Source of the DNA: Halobiforma nitratireducens JCM 10879
GTDB taxonomy: Archaea; Halobacteriota; Halobacteria; Halobacteriales; Natrialbaceae
Direction: 5' to 3'
Assembly: GCF_000337895.1 (NCBI RefSeq)
Contig: NZ_AOMA01000124.1
Coordinates: forward strand, 1 to 53,356
DNA: 53,356 nucleotides
Positions within the stretch are counted from its first letter, which is position 1. Every line of letters starts with the position of its first letter. A program made the position numbers and the translations under genes. A model generated the notes under the pieces. That model did not search any database. It worked only from the letters and a program-made list of their open reading frames with translations, and was not told where the DNA came from. Of the stretch, positions 1 through 8,190 are shown piece by piece.

Positions 1-882
1 TGTATGGCAGCCTCCTGCATCCGGGAGTTCGGGTCCGAAACGCACCGCGAGGAGTGGCTCCCCGAGATGGCCGAGGGCCGTCCCGTCGGCGCGTTCGCGC
101 TCTCGGAGCCCGAAGCCGGCTCGAACCCTGCGGAGATGAGTACCGAAGCGCGACTCGACGAGGACGCCGGCGAGTACGTCATCAACGGCAAGAAACAGTG
201 GATTACCAACGGCAAACGCGCCGGCGTCGTAATCTTGTTTGCCAAGACCAACCGCGACGACCCCGATACAGTCACGCAGTTTTTGATCCCGAAAGACGCC
301 GACGGGCTCGAGGTCGGCAAGAAAGAGGACAAACTCGGCCTCCGAGCGAGCGATACGACGACCCTGCTTTTCGACGACGTTCGGATTCCGGAAGAGAACC
401 GGCTAACTGAGGTCGGCCGAGGACTGAAGGCAGCGTTCTCGATCCTTACCGTGGGCCGGATCGCCATCGCGAGCCAGGCAGTCGGGCTGGCACAGGCGGC
501 ACTGGACGACGCCGTCGCCTACGCCGACGAGCGCGAGCAGTTCGGACAGCCGATCGCCGACCACCAGACGATCGCACACAAGCTTGCGGACATGCAGACG
601 CAGGTCCAGGCGTCGCGGCTGCTGGCTCGCGACGCTGCCCGCAAGAACGAGGACAGCGTCGACCCGATGGCCGCGAGCATGGCGAAGTACTTCGCGAGCG
701 AGGCCGCCGTCGACGTGGCCAACGAGGCCGTCCAGATCCACGGCGGTTACGGCTATACAACCGACTTCGACGTCGAACGCTACTACCGCGACGCCAAGAT
801 CACGACGATCTACGAAGGTACGAGCGAGATTCAAAAGGAGATCATCGCTCGTCACGTCCGGGAGAACGGCGGGAGTCGCTAG
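1..882 (+). CDS. Acyl-CoA dehydrogenase, 3' part (5' end outside window)
   Basis: The frame is open from the first base, so the gene starts upstream of the window. About 293 residues are visible, and a full acyl-CoA dehydrogenase has about 380. The flavin/substrate region motif FALSEPEAGSN is near the visible start. The C-terminal helical domain ends with QIHGGYGYT and IYEGTSEIQ, whose Glu (about residue 271 of the visible part) is the usual catalytic base position. By family it is an FAD enzyme that makes the alpha,beta double bond in acyl-CoA and passes electrons to ETF. Its neighbour is methylmalonyl-CoA mutase, which fits fatty acid, branched-chain or propionyl-CoA catabolism. Chain-length specificity cannot be read from the sequence. 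Confidence 0.93.
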   Translation, partial: CMAASCIREFGSETHREEWLPEMAEGRPVGAFALSEPEAGSNPAEMSTEARLDEDAGEYVINGKKQWITNGKRAGVVILFAKTNRDDPDTVTQFLIPKDADGLEVGKKEDKLGLRASDTTTLLFDDVRIPEENRLTEVGRGLKAAFSILTVGRIAIASQAVGLAQAALDDAVAYADEREQFGQPIADHQTIAHKLADMQTQVQASRLLARDAARKNEDSVDPMAASMAKYFASEAAVDVANEAVQIHGGYGYTTDFDVERYYRDAKITTIYEGTSEIQKEIIARHVRENGGSR

Positions 883-985
883 ACGCGGAGGAATCGGACC
901 GGACGGTCGACGCGCGGTCGCTCTCGGGGCGGATTCCCGCGAAACCACACAAGACTTTAGAAACTCGCCGTACACGTTTCTACCA

Positions 986-2686
986 ATGTTCGATCAAGAC
1001 GAGCTCGAGGGAATCCGCGAGGAACGGGAACGCTGGGAAGCGGAGACCCGCGATCCCGTCCTCGATGCCCACGGGGAACGCCAGGATCGGTTCGCGACCG
1101 TCTCGAACCACGAGGTAGACCGGCTCTACACGCCGGAAGACATCGCGGACCTGGACTTCGAGGACGATCTTGGGTTCCCCGGGGAGCCGCCGTACACGCG
1201 GGGGCCGTATCCGACGATGTACCGCGGCCGGACGTGGACGATGCGACAGTTCGCCGGGTTCGGTACCGCCGAGGAAACAAACGAGCGGTTCCACTATCTC
1301 ATCGATCAGGGCCAGACCGGTCTCTCGACGGCGTTCGACATGCCGTCGCTGATGGGCCTCGACTCCGATCACCCGATGAGCGAGGGGGAAGTCGGCAAGG
1401 AGGGCGTCGCCGTCGACACCTTGCGAGACATGGAAATTCTGTTCGATGGGATCGACATCGGCGAGGTCTCGACGTCCTTTACTATCAATCCGTCCGCGCC
1501 GGTCATCTACGCGATGTACATCGCGCTGGCAGACCAGCAGGGCGTCCCCCGCGAGCAGGTCCGTGGCACTCTCCAGAACGACATGCTCAAGGAGTTCATC
1601 GCACAGAAAGAGTGGGTGATCCCCCCACGACCCTCGCTGAATATCGTCACCGACACGGTCGAGTTCGCCGTCGAGGAGACGCCGAATTTCCACCCGATCT
1701 CCATCTCCGGCTACCACATCCGTGAGGCAGGGTCCACGGCCGCACAGGAGGCCGCCTTTACCCTCGCGGACGGCTTCGCCTACGTCGAGGACTGTCTCGA
1801 CCGCGGGCTCGACGTCGACGAGTTCGCGCCGTTGCTTTCGTTTTTCTTCAACTCTCACAACTCCATCTTCGAGGAGATCGCGAAGTTCCGTGCCTCCCGT
1901 CGGATCTACGCCCGCGTGATGGAAGACTGGTACGGGGCCGAGGAAGACGAGTCCAAGCGGCTGAAGTTCCACACCCAGACCGCCGGCCAGTCGCTCACCG
2001 CCCAGCAGCCGCTCAACAACATCGTCCGCGTGACGATCCAGGCGCTCGCTGGCGTCCTCGGCGGAACCCAGTCACTGCATACGAACAGCTTCGACGAGGC
2101 ACTCGCGCTCCCCTCGGAAAAGGCCGTCCGCGTCGCCTTGCGTACCCAGCAGATCATCGCCGAGGAGTCCGGTGCGGCCGACATCGTCGACCCGATGGGC
2201 GGCAGCTTCGCCATCGAGAAGCTCACTAACGAGATGGAAGCCGAGATCATGGCCTACATCGAGGAGATCAAGGAGAAAGGCGACGGCTCCGTCCGCGACG
2301 GCGTCCTCGACGGCATCGACCAGGGCTACTTCCAGCGGGAGATACAGGAGTCCAGCTACGAGTACCAACAGCGAGTCGAACGCGGCGAGGAGGTCGTCGT
2401 CGGCGTCAACGAATACACGATCGAAGAGGACACGTCACCGGAAATCCTCCACATCGACGAGACCACCCGCGACCGCCAACTCGAGCGACTCGAGGCGGTC
2501 AAGGAGGAACGCGACGACGAGGCAGTCGATGCGACGCTCGAGGCCCTCTCGGACGCGATCGAGGCGGACGAGAACGTCATGCCGTACGTCGTCGACGCCG
2601 TCAAGGCCTACGCGACGATGGGCGAGATCATGCAGGTCTTCGAGGACCATCACGGAGCGTATCAGGAAGAACTGAGCCCCGTCTGA
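986..2686 (+). CDS. Methylmalonyl-CoA mutase, large (catalytic) subunit
   Basis: This is a 566-residue protein with the TIM-barrel domain of coenzyme-B12 mutases: YTRGPYPTMYRGR near residue 70, TAFDMPSLMGLDSDHP, FHPISISGYHIREAGSTAAQE and FHTQTAGQSLTAQQP. It lacks the C-terminal B12-binding domain, as is normal for archaeal and split MCMs, where a separate small subunit (not in this window) supplies it. It isomerises (R)-methylmalonyl-CoA to succinyl-CoA in propionyl-CoA catabolism. The ATG at 986 starts MFDQDELEG. A TATA-like ctttagaaa about 27 nt upstream suggests a near-leaderless transcript. The frame is open further upstream, but that part has non-protein-like composition. Confidence 0.93.
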   Translation: MFDQDELEGIREERERWEAETRDPVLDAHGERQDRFATVSNHEVDRLYTPEDIADLDFEDDLGFPGEPPYTRGPYPTMYRGRTWTMRQFAGFGTAEETNERFHYLIDQGQTGLSTAFDMPSLMGLDSDHPMSEGEVGKEGVAVDTLRDMEILFDGIDIGEVSTSFTINPSAPVIYAMYIALADQQGVPREQVRGTLQNDMLKEFIAQKEWVIPPRPSLNIVTDTVEFAVEETPNFHPISISGYHIREAGSTAAQEAAFTLADGFAYVEDCLDRGLDVDEFAPLLSFFFNSHNSIFEEIAKFRASRRIYARVMEDWYGAEEDESKRLKFHTQTAGQSLTAQQPLNNIVRVTIQALAGVLGGTQSLHTNSFDEALALPSEKAVRVALRTQQIIAEESGAADIVDPMGGSFAIEKLTNEMEAEIMAYIEEIKEKGDGSVRDGVLDGIDQGYFQREIQESSYEYQQRVERGEEVVVGVNEYTIEEDTSPEILHIDETTRDRQLERLEAVKEERDDEAVDATLEALSDAIEADENVMPYVVDAVKAYATMGEIMQVFEDHHGAYQEELSPV

Positions 2687-3482
2687 GTGAGCGTTTCCCC
2701 CCGAATCGTCTGTCGTTCGCGGTGCTCGATCCCGTCGGTGCCGGACTCGAGATCGGTTCGGCTTGCCGTCACTGCCGAGCGACCGTTCGTCGTCAACGAA
2801 CAGTCCGGGGAGCGATTTTGGCGTTGTTCGGATTAGCTGGTTCCAGCAGTATGCGTACTCTGGTGTTGTGTTTCGGTGGTCGCCGGATCGACGTTTCTGG
2901 AGCAGTTTCCAAACTGGTAGGTATGTCGTTTTACTCTCTGGAAAGACGTTCAATGTAGTTGCTATTTCTGTGTGGTTCGTGTCGAGTGTAGCCGTGAGCC
3001 ACGATGCTGAACCGACGAGAAATCGCCGTCTTCGGTATCGCATCTCCCAGTGGGTTCCGTCAAAAACACCTCAGGAAGTGCAGTTGTCCGGATTGGATAC
3101 AGCCTGGAGAAAGCCGTTGGTTGCAGGATCAAAGCGGTATACAGCCAATACTGCTGGCCAGTGAGTTGGACCAGTCTCGTCGACCACGACGTGATTCGGT
3201 TCGATACCAAAAGTATTCAAAATAGTATCAGTATTCGGAAGTGGTAGTTTGGAAGCCAAACTGGAGACTCAACTGCAGCAACCCACGTAATGTCTGCTCA
3301 CGCTTCACGGAGTCTACTGAATCTCGATGCGATATTCACTGAATCGATCGGATTCTGACCTGCTGATCAGCAACTCCACCGTTTCACTGCTTCAAACCCC
3401 AATCTGAACAGCGCCGACGTCGAACCGACGACGAGAATTAAACGTATTCTGTCATAAAAGCCGGATTTAAACTGGTCTGCCG
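2687..3482. other. Gene-poor, lower-GC gap
   Basis: About 800 bases are visibly less GC-rich than their surroundings. Short open frames exist on both strands (for example 2962-3210 and 3071-3259 minus). They have no recognisable domain, begin with weak start codons and lack the GC3 bias of the neighbours. I see no tRNA, no clear inverted-repeat ends and no transposase. It could be decayed accessory DNA. Confidence 0.5.
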
Positions 3483-3707
3483 TTAGCCCGCGCCGGCACC
3501 GAGTGGGCTGTGCGACCCCTTCGTAACGACCTCTTCGGTGAGGAAGATCAGAGTGAAGACGGCAGCGCCGGTGATTTGGACCGTCTGCCCGGGATAGACC
3601 ATGACGAAGGCACCGAGCCAGAACAACCCGAACCGTATCGGAACTCTGTACTGACGTCCGAGCTCGAAGGGGTAATTAAGCCCGCAGATGATGGTGAACG
3701 CATCCAT
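3483..3707 (-). CDS. Small predicted membrane protein, function unknown
   Basis: This is a 74-residue frame with two hydrophobic stretches, about residues 23-39 (around FGLFWLGAFVMVYP) and 42-57 (ITGAAVFTLIFLTEE), consistent with two membrane helices and short soluble ends. The ATG at 3707 lies directly downstream of a 10-bp inverted repeat containing TATA-like sequence (3708-3745). No family was recognised. It could be a chance frame, but the clean two-helix pattern and the promoter-like element favour a real gene. Confidence 0.45.
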   Translation of the reverse strand: MDAFTIICGLNYPFELGRQYRVPIRFGLFWLGAFVMVYPGQTVQITGAAVFTLIFLTEEVVTKGSHSPLGAGAG

Positions 3708-3745
3708 TATAGTACCAGGTGCAAATCGTTACAGTTGGTACTATA
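3708..3745. repeat. Palindromic element, copy A (TATAGTACCA / TGGTACTATA arms around a TGCAA core)
   Basis: Two perfect 10-bp arms, TATAGTACCA (3708-3717) and TGGTACTATA (3736-3745), flank an 18-nt centre holding TGCAAATCGTTACA, itself an imperfect palindrome (TGCAA-N4-TTACA). A second copy of the core plus one arm occurs at 11057-11085. On the minus strand it sits immediately before the start of the small membrane ORF. It may be an operator or promoter element, or a dispersed repeat. Confidence 0.6.
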
Positions 3746-3838
3746 GCAGGCAATCTCTCCCGACCGTGGTTACTGCCGTCGGCACCGATGCCTGCAGAAA
3801 CGCGACCCTATATATGATCGGGGTCGGTACACGTGGTT

Positions 3839-5149
3839 ATGGAGTTTCCCGATCGGAGTGCGGTCCAAGACCTCATCGGGCCCCAGCCCGCTCCGACGTT
3901 CGCGCGTGTCGAGTACGATCCGCCGACCGAGACGCTCGCCGGGCCGCTGGCCGAAACCCGAGACGAATTGGCCGATCTCCCGTTCGAGTCGCTGCCCGAG
4001 GGCGCGACGGTCGCCGTCGGGGTTGGGAGCCGCGGCATCCACATGATCGACGAGATCACGGCCGAAGCGGTCGATTTCCTCGAAGACCGCGGTTTCGACC
4101 CGATCCTCGTCCCCGCGATGGGGAGCCACGGCGGTGCGACGCCAGAGGGGCAACTCGAGATACTCGAAACGCTCGGGATCACCGAGGAACGGATGGGCGC
4201 GCCGATCGAGGCCACGATGGCCGTCGAACGGGTGGGCGAGGTCGAGGTCGGCGAGACCGAGACGCCAGTGTACTTCTCCGCGGCGGCACTAGAGGCCGAC
4301 GCCGTGCTGGTTATCAACCGCGTCAAACCACACACGAATTTTTCGGGACGGCTCGAGAGCGGTCTCTGCAAGATGCTCACCGTCGGACTCGGCAAACAGC
4401 GGGGCGCACAGGCGTTTCACTCGACGGCGCTGACGGAAGGGTACGTCCCGACGATCGAGTCGCTGCTCGAGGTCGTCCGCGAGTCGACGCCACTTCTGGG
4501 CGGACTTGCCCTCGTCGAGAACGGTCACGAGGAGATCGGTCACCTCGAGGCGGTCCCCGCCGACGAACTCGAGCAGCGGGAGCCACCGTTGCTCGACCGG
4601 GCCTACGATGAAATGGCGACACTGCCGACCGACGAACTCGACCTCTTGATCGTCGACGAGATCGGCAAAGAAATATCAGGTGCCGGAATGGACACGAACG
4701 TCATCGGCCGCTACCGCGTCGTCAACGCGCCGGACCCGGAAACGCCCGAGGTGACGCTGATCTACGTCCGTGGGCTCACGAACGAGACGAAAGGCAACGG
4801 CAACGGGATCGGACTGGCCGATATCACCCGACAGGCGGCAGTCGACGACCTCGACTTGCAGAAAGTGTACGCCAACGCCCTGACCAGCGGCTCGCTCGCC
4901 AAGGCGAAACTCCCGCCGGTCGCGCCCGACGACGAACTCGCCTTGCGGGTCGCGCTGAACGGACTCGGGGGCTACGATCCCGAAACCGTCCGGATTGCCT
5001 GGATAGAGAACACCGATCAACTCGAGGAGTTTCGTATCTCGGAGGCGCTGGTCGGGGAACTCGACGACGCCGTCACCGTCCTCGAGCGCGAGGAACTGGT
5101 GTACGAGGACGGGACGGCCCAGTTCGTGCCGATTTCGGACGCGACGTAG
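3839..5149 (+). CDS. LarA-like (lactate racemase N-terminal domain family) protein
   Basis: This 436-residue soluble protein resembles the lactate-racemase-like/DUF2088-type family. An N-terminal alpha/beta domain contains AVGVGSRGI (about residue 60), LVPAMGSHGGATPEGQ and VINRVKPHTNFSGRLESG (about 160-177). A C-terminal domain ends around VRIAWIENT. LarA uses a nickel-pincer cofactor for 2-hydroxyacid racemisation, but the exact LarA catalytic set is not obvious here, so the activity is open. A TATATAT box at 3809-3815 lies 24-30 nt before the ATG at 3839, giving a leaderless start; the GTG six bases earlier is less likely. The IclR-type regulator gene is convergent and ends 7 nt downstream. 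Confidence 0.7.
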   Translation: MEFPDRSAVQDLIGPQPAPTFARVEYDPPTETLAGPLAETRDELADLPFESLPEGATVAVGVGSRGIHMIDEITAEAVDFLEDRGFDPILVPAMGSHGGATPEGQLEILETLGITEERMGAPIEATMAVERVGEVEVGETETPVYFSAAALEADAVLVINRVKPHTNFSGRLESGLCKMLTVGLGKQRGAQAFHSTALTEGYVPTIESLLEVVRESTPLLGGLALVENGHEEIGHLEAVPADELEQREPPLLDRAYDEMATLPTDELDLLIVDEIGKEISGAGMDTNVIGRYRVVNAPDPETPEVTLIYVRGLTNETKGNGNGIGLADITRQAAVDDLDLQKVYANALTSGSLAKAKLPPVAPDDELALRVALNGLGGYDPETVRIAWIENTDQLEEFRISEALVGELDDAVTVLEREELVYEDGTAQFVPISDAT

Positions 5150-5155
5150 CCGCCA

Positions 5156-5950
5156 TTACTCGACGATGTGGTCGTCCGCACGTTCGGGCGACGAGTAGGT
5201 CACGTTCAACTCGAGTTCGTTCGCCGCGGCGAGCATCATGTCGGGAACCTCTTGCTCGAATCGATCACCGGTCAGCCGGTGCGAAGGGCCGGCGACGGTG
5301 AGAGCTCCGAGAATCTCGTCATTGCACATGACGGGCACAGCAATGCCATTGATACCGTCGACGTGCTCCTTGCGGTTGAACGCCACGCCGCGCTCGCGGA
5401 CGCCCTCGAGTTCGTCGTAGAACTCGTCTCGATCGGTGATCGTGTGATCGGTCAGCACGGGAAGCCCCCACTTGTCGAGGATACGGTCGACTCGTTCCCG
5501 AGACGAGTGCGCGAGGATCGCCTTACCAGCCGACGAGCTGTGCAGGTGAATCTGGCGGCCGACACCGAAACCGGCCCGGACGGCGCGGCTACCGGTCTCG
5601 ACGTGGACGTAGATACCGAGCCCGTGGTCCTCGACGACGAACTGGGCTCGCTCCCCGGTCTCCTCGGCCAGCTGCTGAACGTGAGATCGAGTCATCTCGT
5701 CGGCCGGGTCACGGGTCCTGGCGGCCCGCCCGAGTCGCGTAAATCGAAGCCCAAGCTGGTATTGTTCGCCGTCTCGAGAGGCGTACCTGAGGTCCCGGAG
5801 CGTCTGTAGATGGCGGTGAGTAGTGCTCTCGGCCATATCGAGTCGCTCCGCGATATCCGAGAGTCGGGCAGGTCCGATCTCTTGGAGCGTGTGTACGACC
5901 TCGAAACTCGTTTTCGTCGCTCGGATCGTTTCGTTGGTTCGCTCCCCCAT
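5156..5950 (-). CDS. IclR-family transcriptional regulator
   Basis: This is a 264-residue protein. An N-terminal winged helix-turn-helix contains LSDIAERLDMAESTTHRHL (about residues 30-48). It is followed by the IclR effector-binding domain, with motifs SSAGKAILA, RGVAFNRKEHVDGI and ALTVAGPSHRL. IclR proteins usually sense a small organic acid and control nearby catabolic genes. It is transcribed divergently from the SDR-cupin pair and converges on the LarA-like gene, so it probably controls one or both. The start is the ATG at 5950 (MGERTNETIRA). The open frame continues upstream but without typical coding character. Confidence 0.92.
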   Translation of the reverse strand: MGERTNETIRATKTSFEVVHTLQEIGPARLSDIAERLDMAESTTHRHLQTLRDLRYASRDGEQYQLGLRFTRLGRAARTRDPADEMTRSHVQQLAEETGERAQFVVEDHGLGIYVHVETGSRAVRAGFGVGRQIHLHSSSAGKAILAHSSRERVDRILDKWGLPVLTDHTITDRDEFYDELEGVRERGVAFNRKEHVDGINGIAVPVMCNDEILGALTVAGPSHRLTGDRFEQEVPDMMLAAANELELNVTYSSPERADDHIVE

Positions 5951-6398
5951 ACCACCCTTATTAATGACATCCTCACTTATCAGTTCTAAATATCGAAAAG
6001 ACTCTTGGCAGTTGTATTGGAGCTTGAAATCGTCTTTACGTCCGGTAGCGTCGACACCGGTGGTAAGAGAGCCAGTACGATTCGATTTTACTACGGGAGC
6101 ATCGACTATATGGATTCTACTTTGTGGAACAATTCGAACTTGATCGTCCGAAAGTCTCGATCGATCGACCAATAGGTTACAGGCGTACCTTTGTAATTTA
6201 ATCCATCCAGAATCGACGACCCATTGCAGTAGGTTACGTAGATGTGTCGTCGTGTCGTATCTCAGCACCTGTTGTTCGGATATCGTGGCTTCTTCCGCTC
6301 GGCGGAAACTATTACGACAACGGCAAGACGCTTCCGAGAGGCATAGCCTTACCGCTACGACAACCTTTTTCGTTCTTTCCTCTGGGGATACGAACGAT
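5951..6398. other. Divergent regulatory gap between iclR-type and SDR genes
   Basis: This 448-base intergenic stretch is relatively AT-rich and has no convincing gene. It must carry the promoters for both the IclR-family gene (reading left) and the SDR-cupin operon (reading right). I could not single out one clear operator palindrome. Confidence 0.5.
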
Positions 6399-7187
6399 AT
6401 GGACCTCCAGATCGATGGCAACACGGCACTGGTAACGGCTTCCTCGAGCGGGCTCGGCAAGGCGTCGGCGACAGCACTCGCTCGAGAGGGCGCGAACGTC
6501 GTCATCAACGGACGGGACGCCGACCGACTCGAGGAGACGCGGGCGGAACTCGCGGCCGTCGGCTCCGGGGAAGTCCTCGCCCAGCAGGGCGACCTCACCG
6601 AGAAAGACGACATCGAGGCGCTGATCGAGGCGACCGTCGACGAGTTCGGCGGTATCGATCACCTCGTGACCAGTGCCGGCGGCCCGCCGTCCGGTCCGTT
6701 CCTCGAGACTGACGACGAGGACTGGTACGAGGCCTACGACCTGCTCGTGATGAGCGTCGTTCGGCTGGCCCGCGAAGCCGAGCCGTCCCTCAAAGAGAGC
6801 GACCACGGTACGATCGTCAACATCACCTCCCGAAGCGTCAAGGAAGCCATCGACTCGCTCGTGCTCTCGAACTCCGTCCGTATGAGCGTCATCGGCCTCG
6901 AGAAGACCCTCTCCAAGGAGTTTGCACCGGACGTTCGCACGAACGCTGTCCTGCCAGGACCCCACGAGACCGAGCGTATCGAGACCCTCGTGAACCAGGC
7001 CATCGAACGCGGCGAGTACGATTCCTACGAGGAGGGACTGTCTGACTGGGCGAACAACCCGCTCGAGCGTGTCGGCGACCCGATGGAGCTGGGCAACACC
7101 GTTGCTTTCCTCTCGTCGCCGCGGTCGGGCTACATCAACGGTGAGAGCATCCTGATCGACGGCGGGTCCACGGGGGCGAACCTATGA
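6399..7187 (+). CDS. SDR-family oxidoreductase lacking the YxxxK dyad
   Basis: This is a 262-residue Rossmann-fold protein of the short-chain dehydrogenase/reductase superfamily. The cofactor motif TASSSGLG is at residues 13-20, SAGGPP at 92-97 (normally NAGG), and the C-terminal INGESILIDGG is intact. The Ser of NITS (144) is kept, but the positions 13 and 17 residues later, normally Tyr and Lys, are Ser157 and Arg161 in SNSVR. The family also includes FabG-like members with altered active sites, so the reaction is uncertain. It overlaps the cupin gene by 4 bases and is probably regulated by the adjacent IclR protein. The ATG at 6399 was chosen because MDLQIDG is the canonical SDR N-terminus. 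Confidence 0.9.
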   Translation: MDLQIDGNTALVTASSSGLGKASATALAREGANVVINGRDADRLEETRAELAAVGSGEVLAQQGDLTEKDDIEALIEATVDEFGGIDHLVTSAGGPPSGPFLETDDEDWYEAYDLLVMSVVRLAREAEPSLKESDHGTIVNITSRSVKEAIDSLVLSNSVRMSVIGLEKTLSKEFAPDVRTNAVLPGPHETERIETLVNQAIERGEYDSYEEGLSDWANNPLERVGDPMELGNTVAFLSSPRSGYINGESILIDGGSTGANL

Positions 7188-7534
7188 AGCCGGTCGAGTT
7201 CGACGACGCCGAGACCTACGAGCCCGACGAGGGCTGGCAGCGTCGCGCGCTGGCCGGCAGCGACCGGTTCAGTTTCGAGTGGTTCGAGAAGCCGCCGGGC
7301 CACAGCTCGCCGATGCACCACCACGAAAACGAGCAGGTCTGTCTCTGCCTCGAAGGCAAACTGACCGTCACCACCGAGGACGGCGGTTCGGTCACCCTCG
7401 AGCAGTACGACTCGGTGTTCCTCGAGGCCGACGAACCACACAAAGTCGAGAACACCGGCGACGAGCGTGCGGTCGGGCTCGATGTCTTCGCACCCGGCCG
7501 CTCGTTCGACTTCTGGACTGACCGGGAGGACTGA
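7184..7534 (+). CDS. Single-domain cupin
   Basis: This is a 116-residue single cupin barrel. Motif 1 is visible as PMHHHENEQVCLCLEG (His ligands and Glu) and motif 2 as EADEPHKVEN. Together they retain a full metal-binding set. Cupins of this size act as dioxygenases, isomerases or sugar/acid binding proteins. The ATGA overlap with the SDR gene shows translational coupling. It probably serves the same small-molecule pathway as the SDR and the lost FAH hydrolase next to it. Confidence 0.9.
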   Translation: MKPVEFDDAETYEPDEGWQRRALAGSDRFSFEWFEKPPGHSSPMHHHENEQVCLCLEGKLTVTTEDGGSVTLEQYDSVFLEADEPHKVENTGDERAVGLDVFAPGRSFDFWTDRED

Positions 7535-7535
7535 C

Positions 7536-7667
7536 GTGCAGTACCTCGCTCGAACCACCGACGGCCGGCCGCTGCTCGGCGACGAGGAGGGGTTCGTGCC
7601 GCTGTCGGCACGTAGCTGCGGTCGCAACCGGATCGGGATACAAGGACCGGTACGATGTCGACGCTGA
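7536..7667 (+). pseudogene. Truncated start of a fumarylacetoacetate-hydrolase-family gene
   Basis: One base after the cupin stop, a GTG opens a frame that reads VQYLARTTDGRPLLGDEE and then GFVPLSA. From my knowledge of the family this is a typical N-terminus of haloarchaeal FAH-domain hydrolases. After about 25 residues the similarity stops and the frame ends at 7667 without any catalytic domain. No continuation is seen in the other frames before the AT-rich gap. I read it as the residue of a deleted third operon gene. Confidence 0.6.
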
Positions 7668-8190
7668 CGTCGACTCGCATACCCGCACGATCGGCCCCTC
7701 GACTGTCTCGTTCGACGACTGTGAACGACCCAGCAGAAGATATCTTAGAACTGACTGGTATCGAGGCGTTCAGGCCGTTGTCTCACTCCTAGAAAACATG
7801 TACTCGGAATTGATATTGGGATAAATATTAGTACACAGTTAAAACTCCTTCGACGGATTGGCCCGTCAAGTCGTCCCTGAACAACTATTTCGATACTGCT
7901 GTCGGTAAAGATATTGTATCTTCCATCCGATCCTTCTATACTAATAACAGAAGTCAGATAGTTCCCTCGAGTTCAGGCGACCAATTTAGAGTTTGAATCC
8001 TGTCTCTAAAAATTATATATATGTCATATGTGTATTAGATGAATCACTGAGGTAACGTGAATCACGGGTCCGGTCCAGGTCGTCCGCGCTGCCGACCGAA
8101 TGCCGATCCCCTACGAATTCCGGGCCAGCGACGAAGTGCCGGGGCGAGCAACGCCCACTCGAGACCGGCGGCGACGCCGTTTCCGTGACA
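7668..8190. other. AT-rich gap after truncated gene
   Basis: About 520 bases with a distinctly AT-rich core (roughly 7790-8040). No coding frame, tRNA or terminal inverted repeats were recognised. It probably marks the deletion or insertion scar that removed the rest of the FAH-type gene, and also carries the promoter for the next gene. Confidence 0.45.

Noticed and set aside
2962-3259. Small minus-strand frames (82 and 62 codons) in the low-GC gap
   Set aside because: They have weak or TTG-type starts, no GC3 bias and no similarity I recognise; overlapping alternatives in other frames are equally good.
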